From assembly GCF_022965805.1 (NCBI RefSeq), contig NW_027331452.1, forward strand, positions 186,001 to 250,000: a DNA stretch of 64,000 nucleotides, given 5' to 3'. The notes beneath the pieces are model-generated. The model saw only the letters and a program-made list of their open reading frames with translations. It ran no database searches and had not been told where the DNA came from. The DNA is from Primulina eburnea (taxonomy: Eukaryota; Streptophyta; Magnoliopsida; Lamiales; Gesneriaceae). Shown one piece after another: positions 21,273 to 32,822 of the stretch; position 1 is the first letter of the stretch; each line of letters starts with the position of its first letter. A program made the position numbers and the translations under genes.

Positions 21273-24200
21273 ATGCCGCCTATACGTATACCACAGCCAG
21301 AGCAGGGTAGTACATCTGGTGCACAGATGGATGTTACCGCTACACCGATGGAAACTTTATTGAAGAGATTTCAGTCCTTCCATCCTCCTACCCTGAAGGG
21401 CACAGAGAGTGCAGTAGAGTGCGAGAGCTGGCTTGATGATATCGAGATGTTGTTCGAGTCCTTGGCTTACACTGACGAGCGACGTGTGAAACTGATAGGG
21501 CATCAGATGCAAGAGGTCGCAAAGGGCTGGTGGTTGACGACGAAGAGAGCCTTGGAGCACCGAGGCATTGATATCACGTGGAAAGTTTTCAAAGATGAGT
21601 TCTATCAGCATTTCTTTCCCGTCTCGTACCGAAAAGACAAGGGAGCTGAATTCGCGAATCTGAGACAGGGACAGTGGAACATCGAGGAGTATGTCGCTAA
21701 ATTTTCTGCATTGCTATGATTTGCACCGCATGTGGCCGGGAACGACGAGGCAGTGGCCGATTTGTTCATCAACGGGTTGAACCCAGATGTTTTTACTTTG
21801 GTGAACACGGGACGGCCTAATACTTTTTCAGAGGCACTGAACCGAGCAAAGGGAGCAGAGGCTGGCTTGATAAGGCAGCGAGGAGCTTCCTACGGTGTTC
21901 AGGGGCAGAGACTGTCACAGTCCACGACCGTACAGTTTCCACCACCTCCTCCTCGTTTTGACAGCGGAGCTAGTGGTAGTGGCAAGAAGGAATTTCTGAA
22001 GGCTAAGGGCAAACAGTTTAAGAAATCTGGGAGTAGTTCATTGAGTTCGAGTGGATCTCGACAGAGAGGTCAGGGGTCAGATTATAGTGGCGCATATTGT
22101 GGTTCATGCGGTGGGCGACATGCCACGGAGCAGTGTCAAGGAGTTCTGGGACGCTGCAACATCTGCAGACAGCAGGGGCATTTCGCCAAAGTGTGCCCAC
22201 AGAGGAGTTCTCAGCGATTCCAGAGTGCAGGATCGTCTGCTGCAGTGCCACAGATGGAGAGACAGGCATCTTCTGTACACTCTTTTCAGCCACCCTCTAC
22301 ACAGACCCAGCAGAGACCAGGAGGTAGTCAGACCGTGAGTCAGCCTCCCAGACAGCAGGCACGTGTTTTTGCCCTGACAGGGGAGCAGGCGCAGGAGGCG
22401 CCAGATGACGTCATTGCAGGTAACTGTTTTCTTTGCGGTTATCCTGCATATGTGTTGATTGACACAGGTGCATCGCATACATTCATCTCTGATCATTTTG
22501 CATTGAGACATGCATTACCTGTTGAGTCGATGTCTACAGTAGTGTCTATAGTTTCTCCGTTGGGGAGTGGTTTGATCTCCGTGACTACTGTTAGACACTG
22601 TATGCTTCAGTTTGAGGGGCATGAGTTTGATCTTGATTGTGTAGTACTTGGCTTAGCTGATTTTGATTGTATAGTTGGTATAGACATGTTGACCAAGTAC
22701 AGGGCCACGGTAGATTGTTTCCACAAGATTGTCAGATTCAGACCCGAAATGACAGACGAGTGGAAATTCTACGGCAAGGGTTCCAGATCTCGGATTCCCT
22801 TAGTATCTGCTCTGACCATGAGTAGATTGCTTCAGAGAGGAGCAGAGGGCTTTCTCGTATATTCAGTAGATCTACTGAAGTCGAGCCCAGCATTGGCAGA
22901 TCTGCCAGTGGTTTGCGAGTTTGCAGATGTTTTTCCTGATGAGATTCCAGGGTTGCCTCCGGTTCGAGAGGTTGATTTCAGCATAGATCTTATGCCCGGT
23001 TCTGTTCCTATTTCGAGAGCTCCGTATAGGATGGCGCCGATAGAGCTGAAAGAGTTGAAAGCACAGTTGGAGGATCTTCTGTCCAAGGGATATATCAGAA
23101 CCAGTGTATCTCATTGGGGTGCTCCGGTGCTTTTCGTCAGAAAGAAAGATGGCTCGATGCGATTGTGTATTGATTACAGGCAGTTGAACAAGGCAACAGT
23201 GAAGAACAAGTATCCTTTGCCTCGCATCGACGACTTGTTTGATCAGCTACAGGGATCTTCTGTATATTCGAAGATCGATTTGAGATCCGGGTATCATCAG
23301 CTCCGAGTTAGAGATGTTGATATACCGAAGACTGCATTCCGAACCAGGTATGGACATTACGAGTTTGTTGTTATGCCTTTTGGCTTGACGAATGCACCTG
23401 CGGTGTTTATGAGTTTGATGAACCGCATTTTTCAGAGATATTTAGATGATTTTGTGATTGTATTCATCGATGATATTTTGGTGTATTCGAAGAGTTTGAC
23501 TGAGCATGCAGATCATCTGAGGATTGTATTGAAGACCTTGAGAAAAGAACAGTTATACGCCAAATTGTCCAAGTGCGAATTTTGGTTGAGACAGGTAGTA
23601 TTTTTAGGGCATATTATATCTGGAGATGGTATTGCGGTAGATCCGAGTAAAGTTGAGGCTGTGATCAGTTGGCTGAGACCGACTTCTGTGCCAGAGATAC
23701 GCAGTTTCATGGGTCTAGCCGGGTATTATCGACGTTTTATTCGAGACTTCTCCAGTATAGCGAAGCCTATCACTCAGTTGACACAGAAGAATATGCCATT
23801 TGTGTGGTCTGAAGATTGTGAAGCCAGTTTTGTAGAGTTGAAGAAGAGGCTGACTAGTGCGCCTGTCTTGACGATTCCTTCAGGTACAGGTGAGTTCGTT
23901 GTATATTGTGACGCATCTCACAGAGGACTAGGATGTGTTCTTATGCAGCGAGGGCACGTGATAGCGTACGCCTCTAGACAGCTGAAGCCGCACGAGACCC
24001 GTTATCCGATTCATGACCTTGAATTGGCGGCGATTGTCTTTGCACTCAAGATCTGGCGTCATTATCTGTATGGCGAGAAATTCGAGATCTATTCTGATCA
24101 TAAGAGCTTGAAGTATCTCTTTTCTCAGTCAGAGTTGAATATGAGGCAGCGACGATGGCTTGATCTGCTGAAAGATTTTGATTGCGAGATCAAGTACCAT

Positions 24201-25793
24201 CCAGGGAAGTCAAATGCAGCGGCAGACGCCTTGAGTCGAAAGGTATGTGCTCTTTCCTTATCGACTGTAGGTGTATCGAATTTAGTAGAAGATTGTTGCT
24301 TGTCTGGATTGAAATTTGATACAGAGAGTAGACCGTTGCGACTTGCTGCGATTCAGATTGAGCCAGATCTGATTTTGAGGGTCAAAGAAGCACAAAGAAC
24401 TGATCCGAGCGTTCAGAGATCGATTGATATGGTCAGAGCTGGACATATCTCAGAATATCAGGTCAGAAATTCTGTTTTGTATGTGAATAACCGTCTCGTG
24501 GTGCCAAGTGTTTCAGATTTGAAACGACAGATCATGTCAGAGGCACACTGTAGTCGGTTCAGCATTCATCCTGGTGGCAGGAAGATGTACAATGACTTGA
24601 AGACGCAATTCTGGTGGAAGCAGATGAAGACAGATATTGCAGAATTTGTGTCTAGATGTCTGAATTGCCAACAGGTGAAGGCAGAGCGGAAGAAGCCCGG
24701 AGGTTTACTTCAGAGTTTGTCTGTTCCTGAATGGAAATGGGATCACATTTCCATGGATTTCGTGATGAAGTTACCTCGATCATCCCGGGGCTGTGATTCG
24801 ATTTGGGTCATCATTGATAGATTGACCAAATCTGCCTGTTTCATTCCGTACAGAATGACCTATCAACACGATCAGATGGCAGAGTTGTATGTCAGAGAGG
24901 TCGTCAGATTGCACGGTGTGCTGAAGTCGATCGTATCAGACCGTGATCCACGATTTACTTCTCACTTCTGGCACAGTTTGCAGCAGGCTTTGGGTACGAC
25001 TTTACACCTAAGCACTGCTTATCATCCCCAGACAGATGGACTGTCAGAGCGGACTATCCAGACTTTAGAGGACATGCTGAGAGTTGTAGTACTAGACTTT
25101 GGTACTAGTTGGCAAGATTCATTGCCGTTGTGTGAGTTTTCATACAACAACAGCTATCAGACTAGCATTGAGATGGCACCATTCGAAGCTTTATACGGAA
25201 AGAAGTGCAGATCTCCATTGTACTGGGATGATATCTCTGAGGTACCAGAGTTGGGGCCTGATATGATTCGTGAGATGACCGAGAAAGTGAAGATCATTCA
25301 AAAGAGAATGAAGACAGCACAAGATAGGCAAGCGAAATACGCCAATATCGGACGCAGACCATTAGTGTTTGACCAGGGAGACAGAGTATTTTTGAAGATT
25401 TCACCTTTCAGAGGCGTTGTCAGATTTGGCAAGCGTGGGAAATTGTCCCCTAGATACGTCGGTCCGTACGAGATCCTTGAGAAGATTGGCGATCGAGCTT
25501 ACAGACTTGCTCTTCCTCCTTCATTATCTGGTATACATGACGTTTTTCATGTATCGATGCTTCGCAGATATATGCCAGATGAGTCTCATGTCATTCAGCC
25601 TGACGAAGCCGAGTTAGATCAGACTTTGAGCTACGTCGAGCAACCGATACAGATTTTGGATCGGAAGGAAAAGAAGCTTAGAACCAAGACCATTCAGCTT
25701 GTGAAGGTTCAGTGGAGTCGTCATGGTATCGAGGAAGCAACTTGGGAGACGGAGTCTGAGATGAGACAGAGGCATCCCGAGCTATTCTTATGA
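21273..25793 (+). pseudogene. gag-pol polyprotein with one premature TGA
   Basis: One frame of about 1507 codons runs from ATG at 21273 (an in-frame ATG at 21261 is also possible) to TGA at 25791-25793. It is broken only by TGA at 21717-21719, codon 149, inside the gag capsid domain. The change fits CGA to TGA, typical of deamination at methylated CpG. Domains in order: gag capsid; Cys-rich region with [18 protein letters not shown] near codon 295; protease [10 protein letters not shown] near 396; RT with FIDD near 730; RNase H; HHCC finger; integrase with VSDRDPRF and TDGLSERT; chromodomain-like tail [10 protein letters not shown]. In TDGLSERT a Leu replaces the Gln of element A. The stop makes it a pseudogene as read, unless read through. 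Confidence 0.92.
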
Positions 25794-25881
25794 TGTGAGT
25801 CTTTCTTCCCGTTTTGACTTTTCAATTTTGTATACACTTGCATGATTACTTGCTTATGAGTTCGAGGACGAACTCTGGTCT

Positions 25882-25895
25882 AAGAGGGGGAGAAA
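25882..25895 (+). other. Polypurine tract of element B
   Basis: AAGAGGGGGAGAAA directly before the 3' LTR, same as in element A. Confidence 0.85.
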
Positions 25896-27720
25896 TGTAA
25901 GGCTCGAGAATTATCAGCTGTTATGGATGTGAGATTCACAAATTTGAAAATGCATGACATTTAAATCAGAATTGTGAGGTTTTGGTCGAAGCCACACCGC
26001 ACCCGCGGTGTTAGAGATACAGCACCCGCGGTGCATTGAGAGGAAATTAGTGAAATTATGCGAACAGACACCGCACCCGCGGTGTTAGCAAGACCGCACC
26101 CGCGGTGTGAGACCGCACCCACGGCCATGTAAGGACCGCACCCGCGGTCTAAGAATTCCAGAAAATAATATTGCTGCCGAGAGCACAGCGCACCCGCACT
26201 CTTGAGTCACCGTACCCGCGGTCTGCATGCGAGATTGCCACCTTTGATTTTCGTAGTGACACATGGCAGGTATATATATATATGTGGTGTGTTGAATCTG
26301 CATTTCTCATTTTCCCAGAACAAGGACCGAGAGCTCCTTAGCTTTTACAATTTCATTAAGGATTCCAATCAAGATTGTGCAAGATCTAGCCTTCCAAATT
26401 GTAATCCGAGTTGAGATTCGAACTCCTTGCTTTATTTGCTATTCAAGGATGTAAGTTTCGATTATTTTCAGCATGGTTCGAAATCTGTGTATTGGGGAAA
26501 TTATGATTTTGTTAGAAATATGTGTTCTTGGTATACCAAGCATCGTATATTTGTTATCGGAATGATTTTCGGACACCGTATACGAGCCTTGCGAATTTCC
26601 AGCATGTATATCGATATTGATTGGAAGAATTGAGCATGTTATATTGTGTTTTGATGAGTATATTATGAAGATTATGAGTTGTGGCTATTGTATATATTGT
26701 TTTGTTGAGATTGAGTTGACCGGTACCGAGAATTACACCGTTACGCCGTCAAATTGTATTGAAACCGATTTCAGCTATGTTTATTGAGTTGTTTGAGATG
26801 TATATTGATAGAGTGCACCTCGACTATGCCATTTCAGATTTGTGTTGGCTATTGTGAACTCGAGACTTCGACGACGACACCTACGATTCGGCAAGAAAGG
26901 TATAATTCATGTGGTCACGGGATTGCACAACTCGATTTTCAGATTTGATACGAGTTTCCCTAAATCACATACTAGATTGTTATTACATTGATTATGTAAT
27001 GTCTTGTTTATTGATTTATATTCGAGTCCTGAGATAGGTGATATTGGCAGATTTGCCAAAACTAGACGTTTCGGTGTATCGTCGCATAGGAGCAGATTTG
27101 CTATATGTGTAGACCCTCGATACAGAGTTGACCGAAGTCTAGGAATAAGACGTACCGTTGCCCCGAGTGGTTGGGTAGGTGACAGACCGTCTTATTCACA
27201 CCGGGATCCCTAGATTAGAAACGAGTCGAGTCAAGATTTAAATGTTGAATACAGATTTGTATTCTTCTACATGTTTAGATTTACATTCATGTTACTTGTT
27301 ATATGCTATGCATTTGTATATGATTATTACATTGCATGCATCCATGTTTTATACTGGGATATGTTCTCACCGGAGTTATCCGGCTGTTGTCGTGTCTATA
27401 TGTGTGCATGGCAACAGGTGGGGCAGGATCAGGGTCACGACGAGGACGAGAGAGTTGATAGCGTGGTGATGCCAGGTGTAGCAGCAGATTACTAGTAGTT
27501 TCTGTTTAGATCTTAACTACTTGTATTTGAGATTCGAACTTTAGTGTATGGTTGTACTAGACAGACATGTATGTACATGATGTTGTTTATTTCCGTTAAC
27601 GACATGTTATGCTTTATCTATACATTTGAATTAATGTTAAAAGCAAAATTTTGACCCACATTTTCGAACAAAGATCCAATTAAATCCCAAAAGAATTGAG
27701 TTAGAGCCCGAGTCCCCACA
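25896..27720 (+). repeat. 3' LTR of element B
   Basis: Same ends and internal order as the 5' LTR and highly similar. It carries the longer inverted-repeat cluster at 25994-26222, TATA-like run at 26271-26283 and donor-like GTAAGT at 26451-26456. It is followed by AATAT, where the array resumes. Confidence 0.95.
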
Positions 27721-28114
27721 AATATTGTTGTAATCTACTACTTGTCATCCTCAAACAGATGGACAAACTGAAGTTGTCAATACAACTTTTGGAACACTTT
27801 TGCGTGCTATTCTTAAAAGAACTTAGATTGACGTTTCTATGGATTTTATTTTGGGGTTGCCTAGGACTAAGAATGGGAGAGATTCTATTTTTGGATTACT
27901 TTATGGGCTAAACTTTGCTCAATATTATTGTAATCTAATACTTGTCATCCTCAAACAGATGGACAAACTGAAGTTGTCAATAGAACTTTGGGAACACTTT
28001 TGCGTGCTATTCTTAAAAGAAATTGGATTGACATTTCTATGCACTTTATTTTGGGGTTGCCTAGGACTAAGAAGGGGAGGGATTCTATTTTTGGATTACT
28101 TTATGGGCTAAACT
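27721..28114 (+). repeat. Integrase-derived tandem repeat, block 3
   Basis: About two plus-oriented units between B and E. They end within a unit at AAACT, the target duplication of E. Confidence 0.93.
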
Positions 28115-29226
28115 TGTTAGAGTAGGTGTCCGTCGAGCCAAGTGTTGGCCGAGTGTTCACAATGAAACTCTATGTATAAGCAATCTTTATTTTAATAATA
28201 CTTGAAATTATGGCACATCTTTATCTGTATACCCATGCTAGTTGCATAGATAAAGCCCTTGAATATACAAATAGTAGAAAGAATATGAGATGCTCATATG
28301 ATGAGTATCATGAAACTCATATTTGTAATACTGTATATTCTAAACGGTTCCTAGTCGATTCAGCCGCCACTAAGAAGGATATAGGCCGCTAGAGTTCGAG
28401 ACTAGTATCTGCGATGTGAGTACCATGTTTCATTGGTAGGGGACATTGTGATGTCCGAACATGCAGATAGGTTCTCCTTGTAGAGTGCACTGAACAACCC
28501 TCCATAAAAGGACTTTCCAAGTGGTTCTCACATATCGAGTGGAAATATCCTAGTTTATGGTTGTACAGAATTAGTCCTTATGACCCGGGACAACATTGAG
28601 ACTCTATGTTCTAGAATTACACTTTGACTTGTTTACCGACTCTTATGGGGTCATCAGGTGGCAAGGTTGGGTGTTCTGTCGAAACACATAGGAGTCGATG
28701 CATTGTAGTCGGGGATTCACCGCTTACCTTCGGGTATGGATATCCTATGTGTTATCATGTGTATGTAGGTTGAAATCTCTGATCAGAGTATGGTGGTAAT
28801 TATGAAAGGGTTTCATAGATTACACCATCGATGCAACTACGACATGACACATAGTATCGATTCATTGACAACTCTCGATAAAACAATGGTTGTCGAATCG
28901 ATCGGGATATATGAGTTGAAGGGACCGTACTGTACGCTAACCATAATTGAATGGTTCTTGCAGGCACTATCATGTGATACCTAGGGAATCACGTAAGCGA
29001 TGCTGCTAGGCGTTTAACGTGATTGGTTGGGTACTATCAGACTTGAGTTCTGACGTTCTTACTATCAAGGAGTTGATAAGTAAGAATGGGGCAATTGGGG
29101 TATGCTCGTATAAAGACATGTTTAGTCCGAATCACATGGAGATGTGAACCCACGGCTAGTTGTATCAATGAACCATTGAGGGCCACACAAGTATTGGCTT
29201 TGTAAACCCCGATGAGAAGTAAAATA

Positions 29227-29636
29227 GTTCAATGTGTTGAACGGCTTATAAATGTGTTTATAAGCGTAAAGAAAAATAGAAGTATGACTTCTATGAGAGA
29301 AATATAAATTTTAATTTATGGAAGTGTTCCTAAGATTAAAATTTGGCCAAGTAAATAATGTAGTTGAAAATTGTGATTTTCATAAACATTATTGAGGACT
29401 AAATTAAATTAATTCAAGTGTTGAATTAATTAAACACTAGTGGACCTAGTAGAGTCTAAATAATTAAATTAATTCAAGTGTTGAATTAATTAAATAATAT
29501 TGAGTCTTGTAGAGCTCAATTAAAAAAATTATTTAACTAGTGGGACTTGAATAAATTCAAGTAGTATTTAATTAATCTCAAATGTGTTTGAGATAATTAA
29601 AATTTAGTCCATGGTTTTTAATGTGTTAAAAACCAT
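29227..29636 (+). repeat. Array of about 12 short hairpins, loop mostly TGTG or GTG (U3 of E)
   Basis: Perfect or near-perfect inverted repeats follow one another. Left arms with loops: GTTCAA/TGTG (29227-29242), GCTTATAAA/TGTG (29244-29265), ATAGAAGT/ATG (29276-29294), ATAAATT/TT (29304-29319), GGAA/GTG (29320-29330), TGAAAAT/TGTG inside a larger stem (29355-29393), AATTAATTCAA/GTG (29407-29431 and 29467-29491), ACTAG/TGGAC (29436-29450), ATTGAGTCT/TGT with one bulge (29499-29520), ACTTGAAT/AA (29545-29562), ATCTCAAA/TGTG (29575-29594), ATGGTTTTTAA/TGTG (29611-29636). Stems differ, loops recur. Also in E 3' LTR (52978-53378), F (33373-33781) and H. Confidence 0.92.
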
Positions 29637-29645
29637 ATAATATAT
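29636..29645 (+). promoter_or_regulatory. TATA-box candidate in copia LTR
   Basis: TATAATATAT directly abuts the last hairpin of the U3 array. It is present in all copies of this LTR type. Assignment as the core promoter is by position and sequence only. Confidence 0.5.
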
Positions 29646-30194
29646 GTGAGACATGCTAGGGTTTGCATGCTTGGGAGGTGAAGAGTCTTGAATACTTTTG
29701 ATTAAAAAAATTGCAAAGGCATGCAACTTTTTCTCTCAACTTTTCACACACCCAAGACAAGACTTCATTCACACACTCACTCTCTCTCACTTGGCCGAAA
29801 TATTGGAGGATTTTCTCTCAAAATTTTTCTTGTTTTGTTCTTCATTTTCTTGGAGAATAAAACCCTTCTCATTGAAAAATCTTCTAGTTTTTCTAGTGCA
29901 AAACTAGAAGGGGTTTACCTAGCTAGTGGTGGGCCTTATTTTGAAGGAAAGATTCAAGGACTTGGAGGAGGAGCTTGTAGATCTTCATGCCTTGAAGAGC
30001 TTTGTTGTTTGACAACAAAGTTGGAGCCACAATCAATCTTTTAAAGATTGATAGGTAAAAATTCTAAAACACCCTATGAATGTGTTTTTATTGTAAATAT
30101 TGCACAATACTATGGTGGCCGAAAATTTTCCTCAAAAATTCAATTTTTGTGCTTCCGTTGTGCTTCCGGCCACCGAAACCGGTCCGCTTTCAAG

Positions 30195-30206
30195 TGGTAT
30201 CAGAGC
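30195..30206 (+). other. Primer-binding site of element E
   Basis: TGGTATCAGAGC, complementary to initiator Met-tRNA, two bases after the 5' LTR. Confidence 0.9.
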
Positions 30207-30315
30207 TATGGTTACGTTTTTGTGTAGCAAATACAAGATATTATGTTGAGATCGATTTCTAACCGCATGAGTGTATTTTTTGCAACAAAAATGTAGGCCG
30301 ATTATTGGGGAATTT

Positions 30316-30408
30316 CGGGCAGCATGTTGCTGCCCGTGTCGGGCAGCTCGGGCTGCCCGAGGGGCTGCCCGTTTCGGGCAGCTAGGGCAGCCCGAGGGGC
30401 TGCCCGAA
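30316..30408 (+). repeat. GGGCAGC/GCTGCCC inverted-repeat cluster in copia leader
   Basis: Alternating GGGCAGC and its reverse complement GCTGCCC occur about eight times in 93 bp, allowing strong stems such as CGGGCAGC around loop TCGG. It lies about 110 bp past the primer-binding site, where retroelement packaging or dimerisation signals usually sit. F has a shorter version at 47542-47610. A packaging role is inferred. Confidence 0.85.
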
Positions 30409-31999
30409 CATCCCCTTCGAAAAATTAAAAAAAAAAATTTTTGTTCACCGGAATCCGGCGACGGAGCTCCGGCGACGGCGATGACGGCTAGGGTTTCCAA
30501 AAGTGTTTTGGAATATCAAAGTGTCATGGGCCTTGAGTTGTTGGGCCATGGGATGGCTAACATGTTTGTGATTTTAAATGGGCCAAAATGTTTTTGGTGA
30601 AAAATAAGTTTTTGGGCCCTTAAGTTTAAAATTACAAAATTTGCAAATTTTTCTCATGAAATAAATAATTTAAGTTGGACTTTAATTACTTATAGTAAAT
30701 GGTGATTTACAAGAAATTCGGTTATAAATAAATTAATTTGAAAGTAGACAAAGGTGTTTGTATACTTTGTTAATTTAGTTTATAATCGTGGCGGTTAGTG
30801 ATTGGATCAAGATATATAATATTGGATCAATTAATTATTGTGATAATTAATTGATGGTGTATGATATGTGATATTATGCATGAAGGATGATCAAAAGCCC
30901 AAGCCCAATTTGCTAGGTGTATGCTAGGATATTTTGTGTTGAATGATTGTAATAATTATCAATTTATAAAGTGGGCTTGGTTTATGGCCCGTTCCCACCC
31001 CATGAGATGTATCCCTATTTGCCATGGATATTTATTTGTAAATATTAGTATAGTGGATGATCAAGATTGGAAGATGGTGGCCATGATGATTATGAAGATC
31101 GAAGACATGTAATATTGGATGCTAATGTAATAATATAGTTGCATTGCATCCCGTGCATTTACCCTAGGATTGGACCTAGGCCCGTGTTTGGCTCACACGG
31201 GCCATTAGTTTTGGGGCAATTGATCATCCTTGTACTGTTTTCTATTTATAATATATGCATGATATGTTATAAATAATGAGTATGTGCGTTATTATTATTA
31301 TAATAACAAAGTTGCATGAATCCGGCAAACATACGATCAAACATGGCGAGCTTTTAAAATAAAATTAATGATGAGACCTTTCAAAATTAAAAACCCTCAT
31401 TTTGAATAAGATTCAAAATTAATATCAAGTCCGAAAAGGGGAATTATAAATTTGTTTATAATTTCCTTGTCTTCCATCGACAATGGATGCATGATGAACG
31501 CTACCCGTACTCGGGGCTCGGCTCATATTATTGAGGGGGCCCTGGGTGCCGGAAAGCTGTGACATCCATTGACATGGTGATGTGAACTACGTGGAACTCC
31601 CATGATTTCGGCTCATATTATTGAGGGAACTCATGGCGACCGTCCATTAAGGTTCAATATCGATGGGTTAGGCTTGACACGTAAAGATGAACGACGTCAT
31701 ATTATTGGGTCCTAATCAAACGTGAGACAAAAGTATACGTAGAGGGTTGCATTGTGATGCAATTGGAAACTACCTTTTAGGAATTGTGATTGGCTGATAT
31801 TATTCGGGATCATAATTCGCTAATTGGACCTTACGTACCTTCTGAAGAAAGTGTTTCCCGTTTTCACTAGAGGGTAGTGAAAATGTCAAAACAGTGGGAG
31901 CAAATATTTATGAAGTAAAAGTCCAAACTTCATATCTTACTAAATATTTAAAATAGTCATCAACATTTATCTGTTTTTACTTTTCAGTACAAATCGACA
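30409..31999 (+). other. Untranslated leader of element E, no recognised gene
   Basis: About 1.6 kb between the GC-rich hairpins and gag. It contains four degenerate repeats about 90 bp apart centred on CATATTATTGAGG or related words (near 31524, 31614, 31698 and 31795). Their cores can form short stems such as CTCA and TGAG around TATTAT. The last 120 bp before gag match the leader of F. ORFs here lack homology visible to me. Confidence 0.7.
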
Positions 32000-32822
32000 A
32001 TGTCTTCGATGCGCAATTCGATATCTGTAATACTCGACAAACACATATTAACTGGACCTAATTACCTCACTTGGATAAGAAATTTGAAAATAGTCTTGAA
32101 TTCGGAAAGGGTAGCATATACACTGACTGAGTCGCCCTCTGTTGAGGCTCCGACTGACTGCAATCCTGAGGAATTGCAGGCTTACAAGGAATGGTGTGAC
32201 CATGACTTGATAGCCAGGTGTTATATGCTGACTTCTATGAATGATAAGCTGCAGAGGCGTTTTGAGGATGCAAAGAGTGCTGCTGACATTCATTTGCATC
32301 TCAAGGAGCTCTTTGGTGAGCAAACACGTCCTCTTAGGCATGCTACCGTTAAGGAGCTGATCACTCTGCGCATGCAAGATGGGACCTCGGTCCATGAGCA
32401 TGGCCTAAATGTGATCGGGCTCGTGGACAAGCTCGTTGGCATGGATCTGATCTTGCCTTCGGAGTTGACCACCGACGTGTTGCTCTTATCGCTGCCTATC
32501 TCATTTGATCCTTTTGTGGTGAACTTTAACATGAACAAGCTAGAACCGACCCTTGAGGAGTTAGTGAATATGCTTGTTACGTTTGAGTCCACCATCAAGA
32601 AAGAGAAGTTGGTTCTTTATGTGGGTTCTTCATCTGGTACGAAGATTGATCCACATGGGAAGGAAAAGAAGAGTTCTTTCCAACGTCCCAAGAAGAACGT
32701 GCCCTTGTTGAGGCAATCTCCGAATCCCGTTGAGGCAGCCAGACCAGTTAAGGCTGACAAGACTGATGATGTATGTCATCACTGCAAGAAGCCTGGACAT
32801 TGGAGGTGAAATTGCAAGGAAT
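32000..32822 (+). pseudogene. copia gag, broken by a stop and by insertion of F
   Basis: From ATG at 32000 (MSSMRNSIS) about 269 codons are open, followed by TGA at 32807-32809. The stop lies inside the CCHC zinc knuckle, after CHHCKKPGHWR. The protein resembles the N-terminal gag of Tnt1-like copia elements, with ILTGPNYLTW, ELFGEQTRPLRHATVKEL and a basic region before the zinc knuckle. The frame continues as NCKE and is then split at 32822 by the minus-strand element F, resuming at 49428. The stop fits CGA to TGA. Confidence 0.88.

Larger units (their letters stand above)
19219..27720 (+). mobile_element. Element B: full-length Tekay/Del-like Ty3/gypsy
   Basis: An 8502-bp element with LTRs of 1797 and 1825 bp, a primer-binding site, gag-pol in one frame with a single stop, a polypurine tract, and the target duplication AATAT (19214-19218 and 27721-27725). 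It interrupts one unit of the tandem array. The LTRs are very similar. Most of the length difference is one GC-rich hairpin unit of about 24 bp present only in the 3' LTR. Same family as element A. Confidence 0.95.
28115..30192 (+). repeat. 5' LTR of copia element E
   Basis: It starts TGTTAGAGTAGG and ends CCGGTCCGCTTTCA. It contains a 410-bp run of inverted repeats at 29227-29636 that ends exactly at a TATA-like sequence. Downstream are CT-rich leader sequence and short ORFs that look fortuitous. The same LTR type forms both ends of F and the fragment H. Confidence 0.94.

Noticed and set aside
30132..30600. Overlapping ORFs on both strands in the copia leader
   Set aside because: They arise from the GC-rich inverted-repeat cluster and span the end of the LTR. 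No domain is recognisable and F lacks a matching frame.
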